Assembly: GCA_030431935.1 (NCBI GenBank)
Contig: JAUIIC010000002.1
Coordinates: forward strand, 1 to 50,160
Length of the DNA: 50,160 nucleotides
Direction of reading: 5' to 3'
Source of the DNA: Alphaproteobacteria bacterium
GTDB lineage: Bacteria > Pseudomonadota > Alphaproteobacteria > Rhodobacterales > Rhodobacteraceae
This document shows positions 1 to 9,238 of the stretch, in pieces (position 1 is the first letter of the stretch; each line of letters starts with the position of its first letter). The notes beneath the pieces are model-generated. The model worked only from the letters and a program-made list of their open reading frames with translations, was not told where the DNA came from and did not search any database. The position numbers and the translations under genes are program-made.

Positions 1-143
1 AGCCCACCGCCCAGCCCGGCGAGGCCCAGCGCGAACAGCATCGCGCCCAGCGCGGCGGCGTCCAGCCTTTGGGCCAGCAGGGCGACGTGGCCTAGGGCCA
101 GCGCCGCTGCCGCGAGGCGCGCGCCGATGGGCAGCGCCGTCAT
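1..143 (-). CDS. Partial membrane protein, possibly polysaccharide flippase (N-terminus only)
   Basis: The minus-strand ATG at 143 overlaps the TGA of the upstream gene (ATGA), so this is the next gene of the polysaccharide operon; it runs off the left edge. The 47 visible residues begin MTALPIGARL and are almost entirely Ala, Leu and Gly, with two hydrophobic stretches that look like the first membrane helices of a multi-pass protein. In a locus with a Wzy/ligase-like protein and glycosyltransferases, a Wzx-type flippase is the obvious guess, but no diagnostic motif is visible. The reading frame and coupling are seen; the function is inferred. Confidence 0.5.
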   Translation of the reverse strand, partial: MTALPIGARLAAAALALGHVALLAQRLDAAALGAMLFALGLAGLGGG

Positions 144-1354
144 GCCCGTTGCCCCCCGGACAGAAGCCCGGCGGGCAGCGCCAGCCAGAGCCACGCGGCA
201 TAGATCCCGCGATATCCGACGACGGCCCCCGCGGTCATCAGGCTGGCCGCCGCCAGGCAGGCCAGCGCCACCGGGACCGGCCCGCGCGCACGGGCCAGGA
301 CAAGGGCCAGAAGCCAGCCCGCGGCGCAAAGGTGCACGACCGCAGGCCAGCCCTCTTCGAAGATGCGGCCGACGATCTGGGCGTTCACCCCCTCGGGCAG
401 GCGGCCGAAGCTGAGGCCAAGCGCGCGCGCGGCCTCGAAGGCGGGAAAGCGCACCAGGGCATTGTTGCCGATGCCCACGCCAAACACCTGCCCGTCGACC
501 AGCGGGCTCAGCCCACCCAGGATAGAGGCCAGCCGCATCGCCGCAGACCGGGTCGCGGCATCGGTTTCCAGCCGCTCGGCATAGACCGATTGCAGGAAGA
601 GGGCGATCAGCCCGGCCAGGGCAAGGCTTGCCAGCCCGGCCAGCACAAGGGCGTTCACGCTGGCGCGGCTGGTGCGCGCCAGCACCAGCACGGCAAGCGG
701 CGGCAGCACGACCAGCACGCTGGTCGAGCGCGACAGGATCAGCGCGCAGAGGCACAGAAGGACGACCCCCGCGGCGGCGCGGCGCGCGCGGCGCCCGGTG
801 CCCGGGTGCAGCGCCAGCGCCATCCCCAGCGCCAGCGCCAGCAGCATGTGCGCCGCGAAGGTCGACACCTCGGGGAACAGGGCAAAGCCCCGGCCATGCT
901 GGGGCGGCAGGCGAAAGGCGGGGTTCGTGCGGAAATCGAGCGCCTCTGCCCCCAGCGCCAGCTGTGCCAGGAACAGAAGCGCCGAGGCCGCCGCGCCCGC
1001 CATCACGGCGCGGGTGAACCAGCTTCGGGCCAGCGGATCGGCCACCGCCAGCGCAAGTGCCGCGACCGCGGGAAAGGCGCAGCCGATCGTCCAGCCGAGG
1101 ATCAGCGCCTCTCCGCCCGAGACGGCCCAGGACAGGCCGACCGAGGCCGCGCCGCTGCCAAGGACCAGCACCAGCGATGCCCGCACCCGCGGCAGGAACA
1201 CGGCGATCAGCGGCCATCCCAGGATGGCCAGGACATCCATCGGCTGAAGCGGCAGGGGCAGCCCCGGCACCGCCACCGCCGGCGCCCAGAGCGCCAGGCC
1301 CGCCGCCATCGCCCAGAGCGCCAGCGCGCGCCGTTCCGGCCCCGCCCGCGTCAT
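140..1354 (-). CDS. O-antigen ligase/polymerase-like polytopic membrane protein (Wzy/WaaL type)
   Basis: A 404-residue, highly hydrophobic protein with about ten predicted membrane helices. A longer, less hydrophobic stretch around residues 140-165 and another near residues 285-330 (containing RLPEGVNAQIVGRIFEEG) fit the large periplasmic loops of the O-antigen ligase/polymerase family. These inner-membrane enzymes polymerise undecaprenyl-linked repeat units or ligate glycan chains. The start overlaps the stop of the upstream GT4 gene by ATGA, and the stop overlaps the next start in the same way, so it is translated as part of one operon. Sequence conservation in this family is too weak to tell polymerase from ligase by eye. 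Confidence 0.7.
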   Translation of the reverse strand: MTRAGPERRALALWAMAAGLALWAPAVAVPGLPLPLQPMDVLAILGWPLIAVFLPRVRASLVLVLGSGAASVGLSWAVSGGEALILGWTIGCAFPAVAALALAVADPLARSWFTRAVMAGAAASALLFLAQLALGAEALDFRTNPAFRLPPQHGRGFALFPEVSTFAAHMLLALALGMALALHPGTGRRARRAAAGVVLLCLCALILSRSTSVLVVLPPLAVLVLARTSRASVNALVLAGLASLALAGLIALFLQSVYAERLETDAATRSAAMRLASILGGLSPLVDGQVFGVGIGNNALVRFPAFEAARALGLSFGRLPEGVNAQIVGRIFEEGWPAVVHLCAAGWLLALVLARARGPVPVALACLAAASLMTAGAVVGYRGIYAAWLWLALPAGLLSGGQRA

Positions 1355-2469
1355 GCTCCGGAGAGGAACCGGGCGAGGTGGCCGTCGAGCACCCGGTCAA
1401 AGCCCTGACCGGCGGTCAGGGCGGGGGTGCGCGCCAGCCGCCACGCCAGTGTCTCGGTGTGCTGCATCGGGCTGGCCAGAAGGCTGGCCAGCCGCGCGGC
1501 GGCATCCGAAGGGCGGCGAAAGCGCAGCTCGGGCAGGGGCACAAGTTCGCGGATGCCGCCGCTGTCGTGCACGACGGGGACGATGCCGGCGGCGATCATC
1601 TCTGCCACGGCCATGCCGAAGTGCTCGTGGCGGGCACAGTGCAGCCCCAGCCGCGCGCGGGCCATCAGAACGGCAAGCTCGGGCCCGGGCAGGTCGGGGT
1701 GAAAGGCGATGCCGGGGCGTCCGGCGTGGCGCCGGATCAGGCAGCGCGCCGCCCGCGTCCCGGCGCGCCCCGCGATGTCCAGCGTCACGGGCCAGCCCTT
1801 GGCGACCAGGCGGTTGGCGATGTCCACCGCCTCGTCCAGGCGTTTGCCCGTCGTCATGCGGCCCAGCGCCAGGATGCGCATGGGTTCTGGCCGGTCGCGG
1901 CGGATCGCGCGGGCGGGGCAGGGCGGATAGAGAAGCGCGGGCGCGAGGCGCGGGTCGGCCCGCACGGCGCGCCGGGCGGTCCAGCGGGAATTGGCCAGCG
2001 TCGGGGTCGCGGGCGCGTTGCGGGACAGGCCCGCGATGCGCATGCAGGCGCGCGCGTAGACCCGGCGCACGCCCATGTAGACGGGCCCGCGGCCCGCGGC
2101 GCCGATCACCGCAAGGTCCGCCGGACGCGCCGAGAACAAGACCGGCGCGTGGCGCAGCGTCAGGGCCGGACAGGGCAGCGCGGGCGCCTCGCCATAGGTC
2201 AGCACCACCGCGCCATGGTCACGCGCCAGGCGCGGCAGCACCCGGCAGACCAGCGCGTATTTCAGCAGGTGGAGGTGCGACAGCCCCGGCAGGCGGCCGA
2301 TCAGGAGGGGCCAGACCCCGGCGCGGCTGCCATCGGGGCGGGTCAGCCCGTGGATGTCCAGCACATCGACGGCATGGCCCGCCGCGCACAGGCGCGCGTG
2401 GACGGCGCGGGCCACGGCCTCGGCCCCGCCACCGGCGCGCAGGTCGCCATGCGCGAGAAGGATCCTCAT
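1351..2469 (-). CDS. Glycosyltransferase family 4 protein
   Basis: A 372-residue GT-B fold glycosyltransferase. The N-terminal half carries a glycine-rich segment (GDLRAGGGAEAV, residues 8-19) typical of GT4 acceptor domains. The C-terminal half has the strand and helix ILALGRMTTGKRLDEAVD (199-216) and the E-x7-E nucleotide-sugar motif HEHFGMAVAE (281-290), followed by GGIREL. It should transfer a sugar to a lipid-linked acceptor at the cytoplasmic membrane; the sugar cannot be predicted. ATGA overlaps on both sides tie it to the sulfotransferase upstream and the Wzy-like gene downstream. Confidence 0.88.
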   Translation of the reverse strand: MRILLAHGDLRAGGGAEAVARAVHARLCAAGHAVDVLDIHGLTRPDGSRAGVWPLLIGRLPGLSHLHLLKYALVCRVLPRLARDHGAVVLTYGEAPALPCPALTLRHAPVLFSARPADLAVIGAAGRGPVYMGVRRVYARACMRIAGLSRNAPATPTLANSRWTARRAVRADPRLAPALLYPPCPARAIRRDRPEPMRILALGRMTTGKRLDEAVDIANRLVAKGWPVTLDIAGRAGTRAARCLIRRHAGRPGIAFHPDLPGPELAVLMARARLGLHCARHEHFGMAVAEMIAAGIVPVVHDSGGIRELVPLPELRFRRPSDAAARLASLLASPMQHTETLAWRLARTPALTAGQGFDRVLDGHLARFLSGA

Positions 2470-3329
2470 TCCGTGGCCTCCAGCGCCCGGGCAAGGCGCG
2501 CGATCTCTGCGGGGCTGACACGGGGCGGCGCGTCATGGAACCAGGCGGCGCGCAGCGCGGGTTTCAGGGCGGCGGGCAGGTGCCGGCGCAGCCATGTCTT
2601 GGCGCCGCTTCGGTGCAGCAGGGCGTTGAGCGCGGGCAGACGCGGGCTGGCAGCCGCGTTGCGGGCCACCGCGCCGGGATCGAAGCCGCCGGGGTCCAGG
2701 TCGAGAAAGCGCGCGATGCGTTCCAGGGTCGCGCGGGGGTCGGACACCATGTCCTCGAACCGCAGGGGCAGGTGGGCGGCGCCGAACTCTGCGGCGACGC
2801 GGGCCACGCCCGGCGCCTGCCGCGAGGGACGCAGGAGGAACCGCGCGGGCAGCGGGGTGCGGCCCGCCAGTTCATCGTCAAGCTCGGACCCCAGGGGCGC
2901 CCGCGTGCGCCCGGTGCGCCGGGCCAGCCCGTAATGCGACAGCGCCCGGTCGAGGGGCGCGCGCGTCAGGGTCAGCACACGGGCGTCCGGAAAGGCGGCG
3001 CGGATCGCCGCCGGCGCCTCGGGGCAGTCGAGATAGCTGGTCGAGGCGTCGCAGCGCCACCGCTGCGTCATGTCGGAGAACAGGCGCAGGTAGTCGGCCC
3101 TTTCGCGGAAGACGGCGAATTGCGCCGGTCGCCCCGGGCGATAGCGTGCCGGGTCCACGTCGTTCAGGTGCGTGGCGCGCACGTAGTCCTCGGGGAAGTC
3201 ATGGGCGGCGAAATGCGTCGGCTCTTTCACTGGGGACAGGGCGATGTCGGGGTGGCTGGCCAACCAGTGCGCCAGCTGGGTCGAGCCCGCGCGCGGCGCG
3301 GCCACCAGGAAGAGGTTGGGCGCCGTCAT
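2466..3329 (-). CDS. Sulfotransferase family protein (PAPS-dependent)
   Basis: A 287-residue cytosolic-type sulfotransferase. The 5'-phosphosulfate loop is visible as APRAGSTQL (11-19, with PRAGST 12-17), and the 3'-phosphate-binding segment as LTLTRAPLDRALSHY (119-133, with Arg123 and Ser131 in the expected places). KEPTHF near residue 35 is typical of carbohydrate sulfotransferases. It would move sulfate from PAPS to a sugar hydroxyl. It lies inside a chain of ATGA-overlapping polysaccharide genes, so a sulfated glycan is the likely product. A second, unrelated sulfotransferase lies at 4446-5132. Confidence 0.85.
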   Translation of the reverse strand: MTAPNLFLVAAPRAGSTQLAHWLASHPDIALSPVKEPTHFAAHDFPEDYVRATHLNDVDPARYRPGRPAQFAVFRERADYLRLFSDMTQRWRCDASTSYLDCPEAPAAIRAAFPDARVLTLTRAPLDRALSHYGLARRTGRTRAPLGSELDDELAGRTPLPARFLLRPSRQAPGVARVAAEFGAAHLPLRFEDMVSDPRATLERIARFLDLDPGGFDPGAVARNAAASPRLPALNALLHRSGAKTWLRRHLPAALKPALRAAWFHDAPPRVSPAEIARLARALEATE

Positions 3330-4387
3330 GCCGGAAGGCGCGCGGGGGGGCGCAGCGGCGCCCTTGGCGAAGGCGGCGGGTGTCGCGACGGCCCTGGTGA
3401 CGCCTGCCGCCCCGGATTGCTGCGCAGGCCGGGCAGGGCGGCGGCAAGGCGGGCCAGCGCGGCGCCGCCGAAGGCCAGGTGCGACAGGATTGCCAGCAGC
3501 GCGACCGCGGGGGCCAGCCGGAGGCCCGCGCTGGTGGCCGACAGCGTGGCGACCGCGCCCAGATAGCTTGCGGCGGGCAGGGCCAGAAGCGGCCAGACGG
3601 GCGCCAGCGCGGCCAAGGGCAGCGACATCGCGGCGGCCATCGGCAGCGCCTGGCGCAGCGCGGGCCTGCGGCGGTGGCGCAGAAGGGTTTCCATGCGCCA
3701 GCGCCCGTTGCGCGCCATCTGCCGGGCCAGCGCGGCGGGCGAGGCCCGCGGCAGGTAGGTGACCGGCAGATCGCCCGCCAGCCAGATGCGCCCGTTCCCG
3801 GCGGTCAGGCGCAGGTCGAGCTCTGCATCCTCGTTCGCGGCAAAGCCGGTGTCGTAGCCGCCCAGCGCCAGGAACCGGTCCAGCCGGACCGCGGCGTGGT
3901 GGCCGTGATCGACCCAGCCCCCGGCCGTCCTGCGCCGGTGGGTCGCGCCGCCGTGGCCCAGCCAGCCGCGTTGCAGGGCCGCCGCGGCCGCCTGCCAGCC
4001 CGCCGCGCCGCGCGCGATCAGCGGAACCGCCACGCTGTCGGCGCCGGTGGTTTCCAGCCGCTCGAGCAGCGCGGCGACGAAGCCGGCGGGATAGCGGGCG
4101 TGGGCATCCATCCGGATCAGGACGCGCGCGCCCGCCGCGGTGGCGCGCCGCGCCGCGAGGTTGACGGCGGCGGCCTGCGCGCGCGCGGGGTTGTCGATCA
4201 GTGCCACGCCGGGGATCGCGGCGGCATAAGAGGCGGCGATGGCCCGGGTCGCGTCGGTGCTGCCGCCGTCGACGATCCAGATCGGCGCGGTCACGCCATC
4301 CGCCAGCAGCCCGTCCAGCACCGCCCCAAGGTGGGCGGCCTCGTTCAGGGTGGGAATGACGATGACGACGTCAGGAGGCTGCGGCAT
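3326..4387 (-). CDS. Glycosyltransferase family 2, ExoA-like (membrane-anchored)
   Basis: A 353-residue GT-A glycosyltransferase. Motifs in order are IPTLNEAAHL (11-20), IVDGGSTDATR (38-48), the metal-binding RMDAH (92-96), NEDAEL (185-190) and ARNGRWR (225-231). Three or four hydrophobic helices follow, from about residue 245 to 330. This layout matches ExoA-type enzymes that build exopolysaccharide repeat units on the inner face of the membrane. The frame is open as far as 4483, but the first 32 codons would overlap the end of the upstream sulfotransferase; the ATG at 4387, directly before the conserved first strand, is preferred. It heads the ATGA-coupled run down to position 1. Confidence 0.88.
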   Translation of the reverse strand: MPQPPDVVIVIPTLNEAAHLGAVLDGLLADGVTAPIWIVDGGSTDATRAIAASYAAAIPGVALIDNPARAQAAAVNLAARRATAAGARVLIRMDAHARYPAGFVAALLERLETTGADSVAVPLIARGAAGWQAAAAALQRGWLGHGGATHRRRTAGGWVDHGHHAAVRLDRFLALGGYDTGFAANEDAELDLRLTAGNGRIWLAGDLPVTYLPRASPAALARQMARNGRWRMETLLRHRRRPALRQALPMAAAMSLPLAALAPVWPLLALPAASYLGAVATLSATSAGLRLAPAVALLAILSHLAFGGAALARLAAALPGLRSNPGRQASPGPSRHPPPSPRAPLRPPARLPA

Positions 4388-4445
4388 GGAACCCGGACTG
4401 CGATTGCTTCCGCCGCAGACTGTGGCCGGGGCGATGAACGGGCGG

Positions 4446-5132
4446 TTAAGCCGCCCGCACCGGACCCAGCGGAATAGGTCCAATGCTATGGAACTTCGCC
4501 AGCTCCCACGCGTAGCGCCGCGCGACGAGCGCCGTGGTGTCGGCGTCGTACCACAGCCGCCAGTCGGGGCCGGGGCGCCGGTTGAGGACCGGGAAGACCG
4601 CCGGCGGCTCCATCCCCAGGGCGGACATCAGGGGCGGCAGGTCGCTGTCCAGGTGGTCCAGCCGCAGGATGTCGGTGACCAGCGGCGCGCCGTCCGGGGC
4701 ATGGCACCAGGCATGGGCCGACCAGGTGCCGTAGCGGCGCCAGCGCTGGTGCCGCCGCCCGCCGCCGCCGCGCCCGTCCGGACGGCTGGCGCGCAGCCAG
4801 TCGCGAAAACCGGGCACCGGAAGGCCCAGCCGGGCCCGCAGGTGCCACAGGCCATCGACCTGCCGGATCATCCGGTAGAGCGACACGAGGCGGGGATAGG
4901 GGTTGCGTACGCAGGTGACGCGGCGGTAGCCGTCGAAGTCCCAGCCCCGGCGCCGGAACAGCATCCGCGCCTCCAACGGGGACATGTGCGGGTAGAACGG
5001 GTAAAGGCGCGACGTCTGCCGCCATGGCCGCACGGGTTCCTCCGCCAGCGGCGCGAAGACCGCGCGCAGGGTTTCGGACCCGGTCTTGGGGAAGGAAAAG
5101 ACGATCAGGCGGCGGGAATGACAGACGATCAT
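4446..5132 (-). CDS. Sulfotransferase family 2-like protein
   Basis: A 228-residue protein with a phosphosulfate loop SFPKTGSETLR (13-23) and a 3'-phosphate segment TCVRNPYPRLVSLY (73-86), the arrangement seen in Sulfotransfer_2-type carbohydrate sulfotransferases. It belongs to a different sulfotransferase branch from the protein at 2466-3329, so the two probably modify different positions. It starts 45 bp after the mucR stop and ends 58 bp before the preferred start of the ExoA-like gene, so it may open the polysaccharide operon. The acceptor is unknown. Confidence 0.78.
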   Translation of the reverse strand: MIVCHSRRLIVFSFPKTGSETLRAVFAPLAEEPVRPWRQTSRLYPFYPHMSPLEARMLFRRRGWDFDGYRRVTCVRNPYPRLVSLYRMIRQVDGLWHLRARLGLPVPGFRDWLRASRPDGRGGGGRRHQRWRRYGTWSAHAWCHAPDGAPLVTDILRLDHLDSDLPPLMSALGMEPPAVFPVLNRRPGPDWRLWYDADTTALVARRYAWELAKFHSIGPIPLGPVRAA

Positions 5133-5146
5133 TCCCGCCAGGCTAG

Positions 5147-5168
5147 ACGGCCCGGGTTAACGGGCCGT
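5147..5168 (-). terminator. Hairpin after mucR (weak terminator candidate)
   Basis: An 8-bp perfect stem (ACGGCCCG / CGGGCCGT) with a 6-nt loop lies 10 bp past the mucR stop and 15 bp before the next gene. There is no T-run after it, so it may only attenuate read-through from mucR or protect mRNA ends. Confidence 0.4.
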
Positions 5169-5177
5169 GAGCATCCG

Positions 5178-5606
5178 TCACTTCTCGGCGGGCTTGCGGC
5201 CCAGGCCGATCTTCTTGGCGGTGGCGGCACGCGTCTTTGAATACGACGGGGCCACCAGCGGATAGTCCTTGGACAGCTGCCAGCGCGCCTTGTAGGCCGC
5301 CGGGTCGAGGCCATGCTCTGTCGACAGGTGACGCTTGAGCGTCTTGAAGCCCTTGCCGCATTCCAGGCAGAAGATCGCGTCCTTCTTGACGGAGCTGTCG
5401 ATCGGGACGGCGGGCGTCAGGACTTCGGGCGCGGCCGCTTCTTCTGCAGCGGCGGGGGCGCCGCCGTCGAGTTCATTCAGCGTTGCATGGACGGAACGGA
5501 TCAGGCCCGGCAGTTCCGCCGCGCCCATCTGGTTGCGGCCTGCAAAGGCGGCGACGATTTCGGATGTCAGGACGATCAGGTCATCGCCGTTGTCTTCGGA
5601 GCTCAT
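5178..5606 (-). CDS. mucR: MucR/Ros-family zinc-finger transcriptional regulator
   Basis: A 142-residue regulator. An acidic N-terminal region (1-70), which in this family mediates oligomerisation, is followed by an atypical single zinc finger with Cys80, Cys83, His93 and His98 (FCLECGKGFKTLKRHLSTEH) and the signature YKARWQLSKDYPLVAPSYS. MucR/Ros proteins bind AT-rich DNA and control exopolysaccharide, motility and cell-cycle genes in alphaproteobacteria. Its place directly upstream of a polysaccharide operon suggests local control of that operon. A strong ribosome site (AAGGAAG) precedes the ATG. The upstream region is unusually AT-rich for this window, consistent with autoregulation. Confidence 0.92.
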   Translation of the reverse strand: MSSEDNGDDLIVLTSEIVAAFAGRNQMGAAELPGLIRSVHATLNELDGGAPAAAEEAAAPEVLTPAVPIDSSVKKDAIFCLECGKGFKTLKRHLSTEHGLDPAAYKARWQLSKDYPLVAPSYSKTRAATAKKIGLGRKPAEK

Positions 5607-5757
5607 GCTGCTTCCTTTACTTGATATTTCACGCGTAAACTATCCGTTTCGATTTACTTCGTAAATGGATAATTTTGCCATTATTTCTGGTTGAGTTTGA
5701 TAATCCGTGACGGGAGTCGCGCTCAAGGCCAGGTGTTCAAATATGTACAAATTGAAA
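5607..5757 (-). promoter_or_regulatory. AT-rich mucR promoter region with palindrome
   Basis: This 150-bp non-coding stretch is far more AT-rich than its surroundings. It holds a perfect inverted repeat ATTTAC-TTC-GTAAAT at 5652-5666, flanked by TATCC (5641-5645) and GGATA (5667-5671). AT-rich sites are what MucR/Ros proteins bind, so this is a likely autoregulatory region. No clear -35/-10 pair could be assigned. Confidence 0.5.
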
Positions 5758-5780
5758 CGCCCGGTAAACTTTACCGGGCG
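5758..5780 (-). terminator. Intrinsic terminator of ugd
   Basis: A perfect 11-bp inverted repeat, CGCCCGGTAAA / TTTACCGGGCG, has one central base (in practice a 9-bp stem with a 5-nt loop). It lies 30 bp past the ugd stop. On the minus strand it is followed by TTTCAATTT, so it reads as a Rho-independent terminator for ugd. Confidence 0.75.
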
Positions 5781-5810
5781 TCTTGAGTTACATCTCTGCT
5801 TCTTGGGACG

Positions 5811-7115
5811 TCAGCGACCGATGGCGCTGTAATCCTCGAAACCGGCGCGCTTCGCATCGCGGCGCGAGTATATGTTGCGCAGGTCGGCCATGCGCGGGGT
5901 GCTCATCTTCTTCGCCAGTTTCTTGAGGTCGAGCGCGCGGAACTCGTTCCATTCGGTCAGGATCACGATGGCGTCGGCCTTCTGCGCGGCCTTGTAGGGG
6001 TCGTCCATCCAGGTCACGCCGGGCAGGAGCGCCTCTCCCTCGCGCCGGCCCTGGGGATCGACGACGCGCACCTTCGCGCCGCCACCCACCAGCGCGGGCA
6101 CGATCGTCAGCGACGGCGCCTCTCGCATGTCATCGGTGTTGGGCTTGAAGGTGACGCCCAGCACCGCGACGGTCTTGCCGTTCACCGAGCCGTCCAGCAG
6201 GTCGACGATCTTGTCGATCATCCGGCGCTTGATCTCTTCGTTGACCTTGATGACGGTCTCGGTGATCTGCATCGGCACCGCGTGGTCCTGGCCGATCCGG
6301 GCCAGCGCCTGGGTGTCCTTGGGAAAACAGCTGCCGCCATAGCCGGGGCCGGCATGCAGGAACTTGTTGCCGATCCGGTTGTCGAGGCCCATGCCCTTGG
6401 ACACTTCCTTGACATCGGCGCCGACCTTTTCGCACAGAGCGGCGATCTCGTTGATGAAGGTGATCTTGGCGGCCAGAAAGGCGTTGGCGGCGTATTTTAT
6501 CATCTCGGCCGATTCCAGGTCGGTCGTGACCACCGGGAAATCGCGCAGGTAAAGCGGGCGGTAGATGTCGTTCATCACCTCTGCCGCGCGGTCGGACTGG
6601 ACGCCCACCACCACGCGGTCGGGGCGCATGAAATCGTCGATGGCGGCGCCTTCGCGCAGGAACTCGGGGTTCGAGGCGACGTCGAACTCGGCCTGCGGGT
6701 TGGCCTTGGCGATGGTCTGCTTGACCTTGCGGTTGGTGCCGACGGGGACGGTGGATTTGGTGACCACGACGGTATAGCCGGTCATGGCGTGCGCGATCTC
6801 TTCGGCGGCGGCCATCACGTAGGTGAGGTCGGCGTGCCCGTCGCCGCGCCGCGTGGGCGTGCCCACGGCGATGAAGACGGCGTCGGCGCCGTCCACGGCA
6901 CTCGCCAGATCCCCGGTGAAGGACAGGCGCCCGGCCTCGACGTTCTTGGCCATCAGCGCGTCGAGCCCCGGCTCGTAGATCGGCACCTCGCCGCGTTCCA
7001 GCATCTCGATCTTGCGCGGGTCCTTGTCGACGCAGATCACGTCATGCCCGAAGTCCGAGAAACACACCCCCGAGACGAGCCCCACATAGCCCGTGCCGAT
7101 CATCGCGATACGCAT
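5811..7115 (-). CDS. ugd: UDP-glucose 6-dehydrogenase
   Basis: A 434-residue enzyme that oxidises UDP-glucose to UDP-glucuronate with two NAD+ in the cytosol, supplying acidic sugars for polysaccharides. The N-terminal Rossmann motif MIGTGYVGLVSG (5-16) and the catalytic-cysteine signature GPGYGGSCFPKD (about residue 260) are intact, as is NTDDMREAPSL in the C-terminal domain. The frame is open to 7169, but the ATG at 7115 has a ribosome site (AAGGGA) and places the Rossmann strand at the N-terminus, as in the family. UDP-glucuronate production fits the polysaccharide locus to its left. Confidence 0.95.
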   Translation of the reverse strand: MRIAMIGTGYVGLVSGVCFSDFGHDVICVDKDPRKIEMLERGEVPIYEPGLDALMAKNVEAGRLSFTGDLASAVDGADAVFIAVGTPTRRGDGHADLTYVMAAAEEIAHAMTGYTVVVTKSTVPVGTNRKVKQTIAKANPQAEFDVASNPEFLREGAAIDDFMRPDRVVVGVQSDRAAEVMNDIYRPLYLRDFPVVTTDLESAEMIKYAANAFLAAKITFINEIAALCEKVGADVKEVSKGMGLDNRIGNKFLHAGPGYGGSCFPKDTQALARIGQDHAVPMQITETVIKVNEEIKRRMIDKIVDLLDGSVNGKTVAVLGVTFKPNTDDMREAPSLTIVPALVGGGAKVRVVDPQGRREGEALLPGVTWMDDPYKAAQKADAIVILTEWNEFRALDLKKLAKKMSTPRMADLRNIYSRRDAKRAGFEDYSAIGR

Positions 7116-7253
7116 GGTATATCCCTTGCCCTGAATGGCCTTGCCTGCGCGAAAGCCCATAGCGGGCACATCCCGCGATGGAAAGTGCGATTGCCGCGCC
7201 GGGCCTCTGTCGGGGCGAACCTGTTGCGGCGGGCCTACTGCGGAGCGGCGCGA

Positions 7254-7607
7254 TCAGGCGGGCAGGACGTCATCCTCTGCCAGGTAGGGGCCGGTCTGCA
7301 CCTCGATCAGGACAAGCGGCACGCGGCCGGGGTTTTCCAGCCCGTGGACCGCGCCGAGGGGGACAAAGACGGTGTCGTTCTCGCTGACCAGGCGGGCGGC
7401 GCCGTCGATGGTGGCGCGGCCCGTGCCCGAGACGACGATCCAGTGTTCGGCACGGTGGACATGGGCGCAGGGCGCCAGCGATCCGCCGGGCGCGACATGC
7501 AGGCGGCGCACGCAGAACCTGTCGCCCTGCTCCAGCGTCATGGCGGGGCCGGGCGCGGCGAGGGCGCTGCCGACAAGCGTGGCGGCGGGGGGCGCATAGG
7601 TCATCAT
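7254..7607 (-). CDS. Single-domain cupin, mannose-6-phosphate isomerase type II C-terminal-like
   Basis: A 117-residue cupin. The metal-binding motif CAHVHRAEHW (47-56, with His49, His51 and His55), the turn VVSGTGRATIDG and the closing GPYLAEDDV match the isomerase half of bifunctional ManC (GDP-mannose pyrophosphorylase/phosphomannose isomerase). Here the nucleotidyltransferase half is absent. It may interconvert mannose-6-phosphate and fructose-6-phosphate, or act as a stand-alone sugar-binding cupin. It is separated from ugd by about 140 bp with nothing recognisable. Confidence 0.7.
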   Translation of the reverse strand: MMTYAPPAATLVGSALAAPGPAMTLEQGDRFCVRRLHVAPGGSLAPCAHVHRAEHWIVVSGTGRATIDGAARLVSENDTVFVPLGAVHGLENPGRVPLVLIEVQTGPYLAEDDVLPA

Positions 7608-7679
7608 CGGGTCCTTTCGCGGGCAACCGGACCAGCGTGGACCAAGGATGATTAACGGCAGGTAAACCTGCGCGCGCCC

Positions 7680-9164
<1,485 letters not shown>

Positions 9165-9238
9165 GGCGACGCTCCGGTTCGGTGTCGGTGCAGCTAAGCG
9201 CAGGGACGCGCGGGGATCAATCGCGGCGATTTGCGGGT

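Noticed and set aside
1057-3566. Long plus-strand frames across the polysaccharide operon
   Set aside because: Arg/Gly/Pro/Ala-rich shadow translations of the minus-strand glycosyltransferase and sulfotransferase genes; no ribosome site or domain.
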